Part shown: positions 9,501 to 18,870 of the stretch, one piece after another
Layout: every line of letters begins with the position of its first letter
Position numbering within the stretch: the stretch's first letter is position 1
DNA from: Arthrobacter citreus
Lineage (GTDB): Bacteria > Bacillota > Bacilli > Bacillales > Bacillaceae_G
NCBI GenBank assembly: GCA_013200995.1
Contig: CP053688.1
Coordinates: 3,224,001 to 3,288,000 of the forward strand
DNA: 64,000 nucleotides
Reading direction: 5' to 3'
Position numbers and translations under genes: made by a program
Notes under the pieces: model-generated
What the model was told of the DNA's origin: nothing
What the model saw: the letters and a program-made list of their open reading frames with translations, nothing else
The model's database searches: none

Positions 9501-12500
9501 TTTTCTGTTAGTAATAAAGATCCACCATTTTTCACGAAATTATTAATCTCGGAAATTTCACTTGCAGAATATGCCGAAGCTGGGTGAGTAATAACTAATA
9601 CATTAACATTTTTCAATACTTGTTCTGTAAGTGGTGATGCATTTTCTGCTACTGTATAGCCTTGCTGCTTCATTAACGTTGTGAATAGTTTAAAATTATC
9701 TTTATATGTGCCAGTGTCTTGTTTCGAATTCTCATTATTATGAGACCCATCAATCATGACAACTTTGTTTAAAGGAGCCTTAATCGTAAATGATTGCTCG
9801 TATTTATTATTACCGAGGTCATGTCCGTCAGCTGCCGATAAAACAACAATAATTTTATGTGTACCTGGAACTGGGTTCGTCCATGTAACACTAGCACTTG
9901 CCGATGTATTAGATGGCAGCGAATCGATTGCAGCATCCGCAATAAAATGATTAGCATCAATACTGTCATAATAGAAATGAGCAGTTACTTGTTTAACATC
10001 TAAAGTTCCTTGATTGCTAATTCCCGCTGTTAAATTAGCTGAAAGTCCGCCAATAATTGCTCCATCTTTTGTCGTCACATCACTAACTTTTACTGCTAAG
10101 TCTTTCTGTTGTGACCAAATCGGAGCTGAGTAAATTTGATCCCCATCTTTTTGTGTTACTTTAACAACGAACCATTGTTGTCCACCAACTACAGTAAAGC
10201 TTGGCTTCCAGTTAAATGAAGTTGAATCTGTTGTCGGAACATACTTATCTACCACTGTTCCATGATTTGTAATTAATTCTACTTTTGTGATTGCATCGTT
10301 AGAAGCAGTTTTAATATAGCTATAATTAGGATCACTCGCTTGTTCTAAAACTGGATCTTTACCTGATATGTTAAAATCTAAAGTATCAGTATCCACTGTT
10401 GATCCCATGTAAAAACCACTTGCAGATACATCCAATGTAAAGTTTGGATCCTCTGTCATGTAAACACGTTTGTTTTTCATTGCATCAAGTAAAGCATCTT
10501 GACTTAAATCTTTTGCTACGATTACAGTACGCTTTTTCGTTTGCCCCCATGTTGCATCATGATTATCTTCACCATAAGTTGGTGCAACATGCCAGCCGAT
10601 ATCAAGTGCACTATAGTAGCTATCTTCAGCGTTCGCATAAGAATACTTTCCTGATCCGTTCCCTACTTCAAGCATTGTGAATAGCTTGTCTAAATTTTTG
10701 TTATAAGGGATGAAGTTATCGAATGCATTTGCAGACATTTTTGGATGGTTGAATTGCGCTACAATATTGTCGTATGTTAATACCCATCCATAATACTTTT
10801 GTAAATTTTGATAAGCTCCACCATCTACTACACGATCAATAAAGTTCTCTGTTCCAAATACATTTGAGTGACCCCAAGTAGTTGATGTCATTTCAAACGC
10901 AGGGAATACAACGAATTTACCATCTTTCGTATATTGTTTTGCTAAATCCTTTGTTAACTGCCAGTTTGCACCGCCTGTTCTCTCTTTAAAGCCTTTACGA
11001 TCAACAGTGTCTTTATTAACAAGGTCTGAATCGATATCGTGAGAGTGATCTGAGAATGCGAAGAAATCATAATGATACTTTTCAGCCGCTTTTAACGCTT
11101 CTTCAGGACTTCCTGCAGCATCATGTGAAATATTCGTGTGGTTGTGCGTTGTTCCACGATAATGATTTCCACCCGTAAATCTTTCTGTAACTGTGAATTT
11201 CCATGTAAAGGTAGAAGGATTATTTAATTTATCCTTAGCAGACACTAATATTGTATGTTCACCTTCAGCTAATTCATTAGCAGTTGTAAGATTTAATTTA
11301 ATTTCTGTATCATTAATTGTTGCGATTGAAGTTTTATCTTGGCCATCGATTGATATAGCTGCTGATGAAAGATTAATTCCGCTTGGATCATCCATTTTTA
11401 CAACGATTTCAGGATGTCTAGAATCAGTTTTATCACCATTTGCAGGTAACTCATAATAGAATTTAGGACCATCTTGGTCATCTACTACATTTACTTCTAA
11501 AGGTTTTGAAGAACTTCCTACTGCCTGTTTACCTTCAGCATTTTCCGCTTCGATATAATAGTAGAATTTTAACTTTGGAACATCTGCTTCTAAAATTTTC
11601 CCATTATAATTAATATGGTCTTCAGTTTCCATAATTACTGAATGATAAGTAGCCTCGTTTTCTCCTTTATAATAAAGCGTAACTGAATCTGCGTTCTTTA
11701 CAATCGCATTAAAAGAAGCGTCCATTCCTGTATATGCTTTTGTAACCGGAGTATGTGTTAACACTAATTGTCCTTTTACATCACTTGCGTTTCTTGGAAT
11801 AAGAAGATAGCCACTAGTAAAAGGTGCAGCTTTTTTATATTGGTTAACTATACCTGTAAAAGTATAAGATTGACCTTGTTCGATATTACCTAAAGATCCT
11901 TGAATACGTACGATTGCTAAATTATCGCCTGATTCGTCGCTTACTGTAATATCGTAATTTGGACCATCTGTTGGAATATTTGTGACTTTTCCAGTAAATG
12001 ACACTAATTTACTTTCAGTTGCTTCATTTAGCTCACCAATTGTGATACTTTTAGCTGCCGGTGTTTGATCATTTCCTACGAAGCGAATAGCTGTTGGAAT
12101 AAATTCCGTCATCCCCGCTGTAAATACAACTCGTCCATCGATGCTATATTTATTGCCAGCTTGAATCGTAGTTGAAGGATTCATGTGATTCGTAACATTG
12201 ATTGCACCAGTAGAATCTTGAATGAAGAAATTTGTATTCACATCACCATTAGGCTGATTATCTGTTGTTGCTACTCCTTCAATTGTAGTGGAATAGCCAT
12301 TATTAATTGGAAATCCTTTGTCATCATTTTTTCTTAAATCACTAATTGAAGTAACTGATTTTGAATTACCAGCCACATCTACTCTAGAGTAATAGCTTTC
12401 CTTTTGAGTAGGTTGTGAAGAATCAGTTTCTGTTAAATAGATTGCTGAATGATCACTTGAATCTGTCAAACTTAAAGTAAATGAACCGTCAGCTTCTGCT

Positions 12501-14449
12501 GTTACTTGCCCACCACTCATTAATTTACCTTCATTCTCAAAATAAGCTTTTACAGTCGATGAAGCAGGTACTGAGCCAGCTTGTCCCGTTACAGATGATG
12601 ACCCATTCGCTCTTGTATAAGCTATTTTAGAATCATCTGGAGAAAGCATAAATTTTGAGTTATGGACAGCCATTTCATCGGAATAGTTCGCACTTGTTGG
12701 TTTATTTAAGACGAAATCTTTTGAAGGGTCTTTTGTAAACCAGCCGTTTCCAATTCCGTATGCTGAACGTGGGTCTGTACCAATATTTGTTTTACGTTGA
12801 ATCGTACCTCCACCAATTGTAGAGTCTGAAATTGGACTTCCCCAATATAAAGGGTTTTTGTATACTGCTGTACCATTCGTAAATGCTAATAAATCAACTG
12901 CATCTGGATCATCAACACCAGTAACAGCAGTCGTTTTCTTTGCAAGTACTAATGCGCCACCTGTTGAACCACTTGGGTTTAACGTAGTTGTAATATCTGG
13001 AGTAACCGGAAGTACTTGTCCCGTCGTACCCGTACTACCTGCTATTAAGAAGTAACCATGTGCTTTAATAACGCCTGATAATGCTTGCCCAGCTCCAAAG
13101 TTCATTGTTGATGCTGAAGTATAAGCAATTGACCAACCCGTTAAATTAATATCTTTATCTGTATTATTATAGAGTTCAAAAAACTTTGTTTTGTAGAATG
13201 CTCCCCCATTACCACCATTTACATAGATTTGGCTAAATACTACGTCACCTGGTGAAATTACTTTTGGGTTTTCAGTTGGACCTGTATAATTTACGGCAGT
13301 CTTTTCACTAGGACTCTTTTCTGCTTCTTGAGCAACTAGATTAACGACTGATTTCATTTGAGGATTTGCAAATGTTACGTTAAATGAACCATCTGCTGCC
13401 GCTGTTGTAGTAGCTACAATTGTACTGTCATCAAAATAGACATTTACAACTGCATTACTTGCAACTGCTCCTGCAGAACCTGATACATTTGTATACGAAT
13501 CAAAAGAAATTTTTGTAGCGATCGGAGCAGCTGTTTTCTGAACAATAGTACCTGAGAAATTGACTGAAGCTTTATCACTTTCAGCTTTCCCGTTTTCTTG
13601 TGCAGTAACATATACAACCGATTTTGATTGTGAATTGGTAATTGTAGTAGTAAATGATCCATCCGCAGCAGCCGTCGTCATACCAGCTAATTTATTATCA
13701 TCATAATAAACCTTTACAACGGAATTATTTGCGACTGCTCCCGCATTTCCAGTTACTGTTGAATTTGTAGAATAATTTATTTTTGTTGCGTCAGGAATAG
13801 CTGTTTTATCTAATGTTGGAGATCCAATCGACTCACCGTTAATAACGATGTCAGCAATACGACTTGTACCTGACGTAGTACTAAAATTAGACCCATCATT
13901 TTTGGCAGCTAATGCTGAATTGACAATCCATCTTAAGTAAACTGAGTTCTTGTCGCTTACTTCACTTGGCAACGCTACATTGATTAATTGTCCCCCACTT
14001 GACCATGTAGCATTTCCATTTGAAATAGATCCATCGGGTACATCAACCCATGTATTTTCATCTAAACTATATTGAAGTTTAAAATCTTTCGGACCTGTTG
14101 CAGAACTATATTGTTTAGATGAAAGAGTTATATTTTCATAGTTTTTCGTTGTTAACGAAACTTCCCAATATGAACTATTATTTGACCATGTATTTGCGTT
14201 AATAACTGAATTTCCAGATGGGCCGGCATTATATCCAGTAACTTTGGAACCAGTCGTTGTTATATTACTAGTCATATTTTCAGGAATTCCAGAGGACGGT
14301 TTAGTTACTTGCCCGTTACTAAAATCCCATTTCGCTAAAGTAGTTGCGGCGGCTGCTTTTGCCATTTGTGGACTAACTGTTGATAATAGCAACAGTATCG
14401 TAGTCAAAAGACCCAAATACCTTTTGTATCTTTGCATTATTTTGTGCAT
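6557..14449 (-). CDS. Giant secreted multidomain PHP-type metallohydrolase (2,630 aa)
   Basis: A signal peptide (residues 1-33, ending AKA) is followed by a beta-sandwich module (~35-205), two ~88-residue Ig-like repeats (~205-395), a lamin-tail domain (~398-586, FFELYNNTDKDINLTGW), a third Ig-like repeat, an OB-fold module (~700-890) and further Ig/Fn modules. A PHP phosphoesterase domain (~1095-1440) has the metal ligands THNH, FSDHSHD, FEMTS, FNHPK, EVGNGSG and GEDNHD. Then come a CARDB-like domain, a GATase-like alpha/beta domain (~1560-1830), OB-fold modules and seven Big_6-type Ig repeats (~2027-2617). No sortase motif or S-layer repeats are seen, so it is probably released or held non-covalently. 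The mix of OB, lamin-tail and PHP domains suggests an extracellular nuclease or phosphoesterase (inference). GGGG precedes the ATG. Confidence 0.85.
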   Translation of the reverse strand: MHKIMQRYKRYLGLLTTILLLLSTVSPQMAKAAAATTLAKWDFSNGQVTKPSSGIPENMTSNITTTGSKVTGYNAGPSGNSVINANTWSNNSSYWEVSLTTKNYENITLSSKQYSSATGPKDFKLQYSLDENTWVDVPDGSISNGNATWSSGGQLINVALPSEVSDKNSVYLRWIVNSALAAKNDGSNFSTTSGTSRIADIVINGESIGSPTLDKTAIPDATKINYSTNSTVTGNAGAVANNSVVKVYYDDNKLAGMTTAAADGSFTTTITNSQSKSVVYVTAQENGKAESDKASVNFSGTIVQKTAAPIATKISFDSYTNVSGSAGAVASNAVVNVYFDDSTIVATTTAAADGSFNVTFANPQMKSVVNLVAQEAEKSPSEKTAVNYTGPTENPKVISPGDVVFSQIYVNGGNGGAFYKTKFFELYNNTDKDINLTGWSIAYTSASTMNFGAGQALSGVIKAHGYFLIAGSTGTTGQVLPVTPDITTTLNPSGSTGGALVLAKKTTAVTGVDDPDAVDLLAFTNGTAVYKNPLYWGSPISDSTIGGGTIQRKTNIGTDPRSAYGIGNGWFTKDPSKDFVLNKPTSANYSDEMAVHNSKFMLSPDDSKIAYTRANGSSSVTGQAGSVPASSTVKAYFENEGKLMSGGQVTAEADGSFTLSLTDSSDHSAIYLTETDSSQPTQKESYYSRVDVAGNSKSVTSISDLRKNDDKGFPINNGYSTTIEGVATTDNQPNGDVNTNFFIQDSTGAINVTNHMNPSTTIQAGNKYSIDGRVVFTAGMTEFIPTAIRFVGNDQTPAAKSITIGELNEATESKLVSFTGKVTNIPTDGPNYDITVSDESGDNLAIVRIQGSLGNIEQGQSYTFTGIVNQYKKAAPFTSGYLLIPRNASDVKGQLVLTHTPVTKAYTGMDASFNAIVKNADSVTLYYKGENEATYHSVIMETEDHINYNGKILEADVPKLKFYYYIEAENAEGKQAVGSSSKPLEVNVVDDQDGPKFYYELPANGDKTDSRHPEIVVKMDDPSGINLSSAAISIDGQDKTSIATINDTEIKLNLTTANELAEGEHTILVSAKDKLNNPSTFTWKFTVTERFTGGNHYRGTTHNHTNISHDAAGSPEEALKAAEKYHYDFFAFSDHSHDIDSDLVNKDTVDRKGFKERTGGANWQLTKDLAKQYTKDGKFVVFPAFEMTSTTWGHSNVFGTENFIDRVVDGGAYQNLQKYYGWVLTYDNIVAQFNHPKMSANAFDNFIPYNKNLDKLFTMLEVGNGSGKYSYANAEDSYYSALDIGWHVAPTYGEDNHDATWGQTKKRTVIVAKDLSQDALLDAMKNKRVYMTEDPNFTLDVSASGFYMGSTVDTDTLDFNISGKDPVLEQASDPNYSYIKTASNDAITKVELITNHGTVVDKYVPTTDSTSFNWKPSFTVVGGQQWFVVKVTQKDGDQIYSAPIWSQQKDLAVKVSDVTTKDGAIIGGLSANLTAGISNQGTLDVKQVTAHFYYDSIDANHFIADAAIDSLPSNTSASASVTWTNPVPGTHKIIVVLSAADGHDLGNNKYEQSFTIKAPLNKVVMIDGSHNNENSKQDTGTYKDNFKLFTTLMKQQGYTVAENASPLTEQVLKNVNVLVITHPASAYSASEISEINNFVKNGGSLLLTEKSNFGATNQNVNSILSGVGSSILVNNDGVFDETTDGNFWGTPLTANYAVRLHPTPNKKTTLTDFVPTIEYYSGSSLAKNDGSGNKVALTDSDTVTVLAKGNESTFQDTTTIKPDTVKYNVQTSNGKNGPPLDQVTGGSSIPIIASEQVGNGRVFVSGMNIFNDKQMDQTYNPKGNDPFAVNVVNWLSQINPEVKSIGDARKLTEGTNVVVEGTVTATSFFDAAYIQDSTGGIMAFNDVPAGSLEVGDKVRVYGHIKIFENNFELEFGSFAESIVKLGKGTQIEAKVVSTKDSNNDENQGQLVKVIGKVVSKYDDNSYVIDDGSGPTLVFTDGYVVNQSGPVPNLNIGDTLEATGLAGKFSEGNRIRVRDTKELVGTHTAKPKAPLVNAISDLDETITGTTEAGTKVIAKVNDKEIANAIADNSDNFEMKITKQVAGTKIVVTAVDSANNESDGVEVIVSDKTAPNAPVVNEVQDNSTTVTGKAEVGSTITVSKGSVILGQSVTNQDGNFSVLLSSKQSAGTKLSVVSTDNTGNISSVTEVIVVDKTAPIKPVVNAISDKDEKITGTTEAGAKVIAKVNGKEIANGIADSNGHFEIKISRQVVGTKVVVTAVDLANNESDGVEVIVSDKTAPNAPVVNQVQDNSTTVIGKAEPGTTISVSKGSVVLGQSATKQDGSFSVSLSSKQTAGTKLSVVSTDNAGNKSPVTEVIVVDKTAPMKPVVNLVKDTDTHVTGTAEVGSTIFVSVENKVLGSVKTNSKGSFDVLITKQKAGTVLTIVSVDLAGNKSSQVQVTVADKTPPVKPVVNAVKDSDTKVSGKGEAGSTIKISVAKTIVGQGTADKAGKFNITLKSKLKAGTVLSVVSIDKAGNSSSIVQVKVIDKTPPKAPSVNTVTDKTKAITGTAEAGSKVIVKSGSTKLGEATANSSGKFTITIKSYLKVGTTLTITATDKSGNTSPVTKVKVKKAGTNSFNQGFIKWIASLHF
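7345..8346 (-). repeat. Tandem 501-bp duplication encoding paired Ig-like domains
   Basis: Two consecutive units with a period of exactly 501 bp (167 codons) lie inside the PHP-protein gene. For example the GGCGCGTTCGG stretch recurs at 7602 and 8103, and TGACTTCAGTTACCG recurs at 7381 and 7882. Each unit encodes two Big_6-type domains. Nucleotide identity is clearly high, indicating a recent duplication or continuing homogenisation. Confidence 0.85.
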
Positions 14450-14718
14450 GAAAATTTCCCCACTTTAATTATTATTTCAAAACAACTAAAATCTTTCTTC
14501 AAAAACACAAGACTATTTTACTATCGGGAAATAATGGTTCAGTTTCGTCCCTCCCTTCATCAAATGTAGTGTTCGCCCATTAACTATATTATGTTTAAAC
14601 GAGCAATTTCTACAAAATTTGCTAAAAATTACAAATTCTTTACAATTATATAACAATTCTGTAATGTTTACTATGTACGATAACAATATCTTTCTATTTT
14701 ATTTCCCGGAGGAAACAA
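14450..14718. promoter_or_regulatory. Divergent intergenic region (PHP giant / hupE locus)
   Basis: This holds the 5' regions of two divergent genes. For the plus strand, TTTACA about 80 nt before hupE is followed after 17 bp by TAATGT, a passable sigma-A promoter. CCCGGAGGAAAC is the hupE ribosome binding site. I see no clear operator. Confidence 0.4.
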
Positions 14719-15933
14719 ATGAAAAATAGTATTTTTTTCTTAACAACAAATAAATTACGTCGTTCTTTTCCCCTATTTTTATGCATTCTTATTTTTTTTA
14801 GCACATCATTTGTAACTGTTGAAGCTCACTCATTAAGCGCGAGCTACACGACATTAAATCTTTTAAAATCAAAAACTACAATGAACTTTGCTTTAGATGA
14901 AGTTTCCGTCATGGAATTAACTGGTGGTGATGTTAATAAGAACGGGATGTTAGACCAAAATGAATTTGAGGCAATTAAGAAAAAAATTGAATCTACTATC
15001 CAAAGCAACATCACTTTAAAAATTAACGGAGAAAAACAAAATTGGACAAAAATAAATAAGCTGGAGCTTAATCGAAAAGGCGATGCCACACAACTGATTG
15101 TTAATGTTGATTACCCGGCAATCCAACCCTCTCAATCTATTATGCTATCTGATAGTTTGTACAAAGATGATTCAAACACGAGTACTACTTATGTAGATTT
15201 ATTGAAGGTGAACTATGGGAAGGAAAGTAGTACTGCCGCTCTTTCAGATGAAGGTCGTGTGTGGTCTATGATCCTAAGTGACAGTGCGTATGAGGGACTA
15301 AGCAATGATACGAATACAATTCAACCTACAAAACAACAGCCTGTCATAACAAAACAGTCCAATCCGGACTCTACTACAAGCCCATCTTCTAAAGGATGGA
15401 TTTCATTTTTAAAACTCGGTATGAATCATATTCTCACGGGTTATGATCATTTACTGTTTTTACTTTCGTTACTAATCGCAAGACAAAGTTTTAAGCAGTT
15501 TGCAAAAGTAATTACTGCTTTTACAGTCGCACATAGTTTGACATTAACATTAACAGTTTTAGGAATTATTTCGATACCTTCTTATATTGTCGAACCTGCA
15601 ATTGCACTGAGTATTTGTTATGTAGCAATTGAAAATATATTCCGTAAAAACATCAATCATCGCTGGGTATTAACGTTTATTTTTGGATTAATTCATGGAA
15701 TGGGCTTTGCAGATTTATTAACCGCGATGCATCTATCAAAAAGTGAATTAGCAGCAGATTTGGTTAGCTTCAACCTTGGAATTGAAGTGATCCAACTTTC
15801 AATTGTTCTTTTATTATTACCATTATTAACACAATTACATCGCTCGAAGTATTCAGGAAAGGCAATTATTTCTACCTCTAGCTTTGCATTTATATTAGGT
15901 GGAATTTGGTTATTTGAACGCATCATATCTTAA
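14719..15933 (+). CDS. HupE/UreJ-family membrane protein with exported N-terminal domain
   Basis: A signal peptide (to about residue 36, VEA) is followed by an exported domain of ~180 residues and then a six-to-seven-helix HupE/UreJ_2 membrane domain. That domain contains GMNHILTGYDHLLFLLSLL, FTVAHSLTLTL and IHGMGFADLL, whose His and Asp residues are the family's proposed metal path. HupE proteins are nickel or cobalt permeases in some bacteria. The exported part carries an EF-hand-like loop (DVNKNGMLDQNEF) and, after predicted cleavage at A|H, would begin with histidine. A strong GGAGG site fixes the start. It is the first gene of a run with ycgR- and ycgQ-like genes, pointing to divalent metal handling; the metal is unknown. 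Confidence 0.85.
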   Translation: MKNSIFFLTTNKLRRSFPLFLCILIFFSTSFVTVEAHSLSASYTTLNLLKSKTTMNFALDEVSVMELTGGDVNKNGMLDQNEFEAIKKKIESTIQSNITLKINGEKQNWTKINKLELNRKGDATQLIVNVDYPAIQPSQSIMLSDSLYKDDSNTSTTYVDLLKVNYGKESSTAALSDEGRVWSMILSDSAYEGLSNDTNTIQPTKQQPVITKQSNPDSTTSPSSKGWISFLKLGMNHILTGYDHLLFLLSLLIARQSFKQFAKVITAFTVAHSLTLTLTVLGIISIPSYIVEPAIALSICYVAIENIFRKNINHRWVLTFIFGLIHGMGFADLLTAMHLSKSELAADLVSFNLGIEVIQLSIVLLLLPLLTQLHRSKYSGKAIISTSSFAFILGGIWLFERIIS

Positions 15934-15953
15934 AATGGAAAGAGTGAATCCTT

Positions 15954-16994
15954 TTGCGAAGTATTGCTATTGAAAAACGAACGTCTGCTGGTTCTAATCG
16001 ACATTTTCTAATCATTATTAGTTTAATCATTGTGTTTCTTTTATACTTATCTTCCACTACAGGCTTGAGCTCTGTTTTTTCGACTGCAAAACTACAAGTC
16101 TTTAAAATGGTCTTTATTAGTATTATTATCGAGGCCTTACCTTTTGTTTTAATCGGTGTATTCGTTTCAGCAATTCTTCAAGTTTTCGTTACGGATCAAA
16201 TGATTCAAAGATTTATACCAAAAAATCCTTTTTTAGGTATTATTGCAGCTAGTGTTTTAGGAATCATTTTTCCGATTTGTGAGTGTGGAATGGTACCTGC
16301 TATTCGTAAACTAATAAAAAAAGGAATGCCACTTTATGTTGCCGTTACTTTTATATTAGTTGGACCAATTTTAAATCCAATTGTATTTCTATCAACTTTA
16401 ACTGCTTTTCGAAATCAGCCAGTTGTTGCATATTATCGTATGGGACTTGCATTCATTGTTGCACTAATCGTCGGACTGATCGTTTTTCAATTTGTTAAGT
16501 CAAATCAATTACGAGATCAAGTCGACCAAACTAAAGAAAATCATCACCATCATGATCATCAGCACGATACAGCATCTCTACCAGTTAAAAACAAATTCAT
16601 TGAGGTTTTGGGTCATGCAGTAAGTGAATTTTTTGATATGGGTAAATACTTAGTATTTGGTTCGATTATCGTTGCCCTACTTCAAATTATCGTTTCTCAA
16701 AATAGTTTGATTGAATTAGGAAACAGTGGTCCTGCAGCAAACATCCTTATGATGGGTCTTGGTTTTATTCTATCCCTTTGTTCAACATCAGATGCTTTTG
16801 TTGCTCAATCTCTACAAACGATTTTTACAAAGAGCTCACTAATAGGTTTCATGGTTTTTGGGCCAATGATTAATATTAAAGGGATCCTGATGATGCTTGC
16901 AGTGTTTAGATCTCGATTTGTTCTACTTCTTTGTACATTGGTTTTCATTTTTGTACTAATTGGAACGTTAGTCTTGCAGTCTATTAATTTATAA
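15954..16994 (+). CDS. Permease, YcgR/YraQ (COG0701) family
   Basis: This 346-residue protein has about eight membrane segments. The signature FPICECGMVPAIRKLIKKGMP and a second CSTSDAFVAQS segment are hallmarks of the COG0701/DUF318 permease family, which is repeatedly linked to metal or metalloid movement. A cytoplasmic or loop segment HHHHDHQHD between the two halves is a probable metal-binding patch. The start is TTG, 9 nt after GGAAAGAG; a stop codon lies 9 nt upstream in frame so no other start is possible. It is 20 nt after hupE and 15 nt before the ycgQ-like gene, a pair also adjacent in B. subtilis. Confidence 0.87.
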   Translation: MRSIAIEKRTSAGSNRHFLIIISLIIVFLLYLSSTTGLSSVFSTAKLQVFKMVFISIIIEALPFVLIGVFVSAILQVFVTDQMIQRFIPKNPFLGIIAASVLGIIFPICECGMVPAIRKLIKKGMPLYVAVTFILVGPILNPIVFLSTLTAFRNQPVVAYYRMGLAFIVALIVGLIVFQFVKSNQLRDQVDQTKENHHHHDHQHDTASLPVKNKFIEVLGHAVSEFFDMGKYLVFGSIIVALLQIIVSQNSLIELGNSGPAANILMMGLGFILSLCSTSDAFVAQSLQTIFTKSSLIGFMVFGPMINIKGILMMLAVFRSRFVLLLCTLVFIFVLIGTLVLQSINL

Positions 16995-17009
16995 AGGCAG
17001 TGATTTACT

Positions 17010-17942
17010 ATGAAAAATAAAATTAGTTCCACGTCGATTCATCATTTTATTAAAGCTGCTATTCTCTTAGGACTTGCTATCTATATTTTTCAATTAACGC
17101 TTACTGACGAAATACTTCAATTTATCGTACCAGAGCTTGTAATCTATATAAAAATTGCAACCGGCATTCTGTTTATTGTCGTAATCTCTCAAATATATAT
17201 AGCCGTCCTTTCATTAAAAAGACATGTTATTATTTGTGATTGTGGTCATGATCATAGTCACGATCAAGTTTTTGGCCATGAGCACCATCATTTATTTAAA
17301 AAATCAATTTTGAAGGATATTTTGATTTATAGCCTATTTTTATTACCTCTGTTTCTTGGGTATCTGTTACCAAACCATGCGAGCTCAAGTTCTCTTGCTA
17401 GTAATAAGGAAATGAATTTTAAAGGGTTGGCTGTTCAATCTTCATCTAGTGGACATGCTGTAGAAGTAAAAGGAAATGAGGACCCTGCGCTTAAGAAACT
17501 GTTCAAAACAAATGTATATGATCAAGATTATGCAAAGCTTGGAATGCGATTATACAAGCAAAATATAATTGAGATGAAAGACAAATGGTTTATCGAAAAA
17601 CTTCAATCAATGAATACATTTGTCGACAATTTCCAAAATAAACAAATTAAAATTAAGGGGTTTATCTATCGAGATCCTAAATTAGCAGGAAATCAATTTA
17701 TTGTTGCAAGAATGGGAATGACTCACTGTATCGCTGATATTTCACCATTCGGTATTATTGCAGAATCAACTGATGCACAGCAATTTGTCAATAATTCATG
17801 GGTAACAATTACTGGTACGATCGGTAACACTAATTTTAATGGTCAAACGGTTATAAAAATAAACGTTGAAAAATCAGAGCCAGCTAAATCTCCAAGTGTT
17901 CAATACGTATATCTTGACTGGAACTTTGGATCAAAGCTATAG
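17010..17942 (+). CDS. ycgQ: YcgQ-like TIGR03943/DUF1980 family protein
   Basis: This 310-residue protein has an N-terminal membrane part (three to four helices), a histidine/cysteine-rich loop CDCGHDHSHD...HEHHH and a C-terminal soluble domain (VKGFIYRDP, GMTHCIADI, YVYLDWNFGSKL) typical of the YcgQ family. It is the constant partner of COG0701 permeases. The loop (around residues 76-94) looks built to bind zinc, copper or a similar ion. AAGGCAGTGATT precedes the ATG. It lies 15 nt after the permease and 28 nt before the next gene, so it belongs to the same operon. Confidence 0.87.
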   Translation: MKNKISSTSIHHFIKAAILLGLAIYIFQLTLTDEILQFIVPELVIYIKIATGILFIVVISQIYIAVLSLKRHVIICDCGHDHSHDQVFGHEHHHLFKKSILKDILIYSLFLLPLFLGYLLPNHASSSSLASNKEMNFKGLAVQSSSSGHAVEVKGNEDPALKKLFKTNVYDQDYAKLGMRLYKQNIIEMKDKWFIEKLQSMNTFVDNFQNKQIKIKGFIYRDPKLAGNQFIVARMGMTHCIADISPFGIIAESTDAQQFVNNSWVTITGTIGNTNFNGQTVIKINVEKSEPAKSPSVQYVYLDWNFGSKL

Positions 17943-17970
17943 TTAAAAAACTTATTTTAGAGGTGTTATC

Positions 17971-18840
17971 ATGGGATTAAAGTATGGAAGTCTTTTCTTA
18001 GTACTCCTTCTTACTTATTATAGTTTAAACCACTTTTATCGAAATAAAGAGCGTTTTTCTAGTACGATCCATTCAATGATTTCTTTATTGGTTGGTGTAT
18101 CATCAGCTACTATCAGTTTCTTATTCATCTTAACTATAAATTACCATTTGCTAATCTCTTTCACTTTGGACGTCTTATTAGCAGTTTTAATTTTAGTTAT
18201 AACTAAGAAACTATTTAATAAAGGAATTACTGATATGTTAGCTTCTCTACTCGGAGCATTTGTGGGGACAACAATCGGATACATGACATTCACATCAAGT
18301 ATAACGATCGTTATTGTGGACGTTCTGTTTATCATTTTTATTTATTTATTATTATTTTTCATTGATCGAAAACTAGTTTCAAATTCACCTCAAAAAAAGA
18401 AGCATATAATAGAAGGAAAAAACGAGAGAATACTCATTGGGTCATCAAACAGTACAGTACTATTAATTTCAGCCCTTCTTATATGGGCAATCATTTTTAC
18501 AGTGAATATCGATAAAGTAAAAGTTGGTGTAATTGGGCAACCCCAAAAGCAGACAGCAAAACAAGATGAGCAAAATGACCTTCAATACGCAACAATTCAC
18601 GTAACTGCTTCAGGTTTTAGTCCGAAAAATACAATCTTTAAACCTGAGACAATGACTAAAATTATTGTTGATGTAGATAAAGGAAGCGCCGAACACCCAA
18701 AATTGACCTCTGCAGACTTGGGTATTAATATTCCATTGAAAACCGGTAAAAATATCCTCTTATTAAATAATCCTTTAAAAGGGGAATATCAAATTTCATT
18801 AGAGCCATCTAATTCAGTTGGTAAGTTACTTGTAAAATAA
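17971..18840 (+). CDS. Membrane protein with C-terminal cupredoxin-like domain
   Basis: I do not recognise a named family for the whole 289-residue protein. The N-terminal ~185 residues hold five to six hydrophobic helices. A short charged linker (QKQTAKQDEQND) leads to a C-terminal ~80-residue domain with the cupredoxin pattern (IHVTASGFSPKNTIFKPETMT ... GEYQIS ... GKLLVK). The usual copper loop Cys-x-x-His-x-x-Met is replaced by ISLEPSNSV and only one His remains (AEHP), so a type-1 copper site is unlikely. AGAGGTG precedes the ATG. It is the fourth gene of the metal operon and is followed by a terminator. Confidence 0.65.
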   Translation: MGLKYGSLFLVLLLTYYSLNHFYRNKERFSSTIHSMISLLVGVSSATISFLFILTINYHLLISFTLDVLLAVLILVITKKLFNKGITDMLASLLGAFVGTTIGYMTFTSSITIVIVDVLFIIFIYLLLFFIDRKLVSNSPQKKKHIIEGKNERILIGSSNSTVLLISALLIWAIIFTVNIDKVKVGVIGQPQKQTAKQDEQNDLQYATIHVTASGFSPKNTIFKPETMTKIIVDVDKGSAEHPKLTSADLGINIPLKTGKNILLLNNPLKGEYQISLEPSNSVGKLLVK

Positions 18841-18870
18841 ATATAAGTCCAAGGGCTTCGTCATAGTGAA

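Noticed and set aside
10444..10680. Plus-strand ORFs opposite the two giant genes
   Set aside because: They are shadows of Ser/Thr/Asn-rich coding sequence, lack ribosome binding sites and show no family resemblance.
6557..14449. Sortase or S-layer anchoring of the PHP giant
   Set aside because: The C-terminus (FNQGFIKWIASLHF) has no LPxTG, charged tail or SLH repeat.
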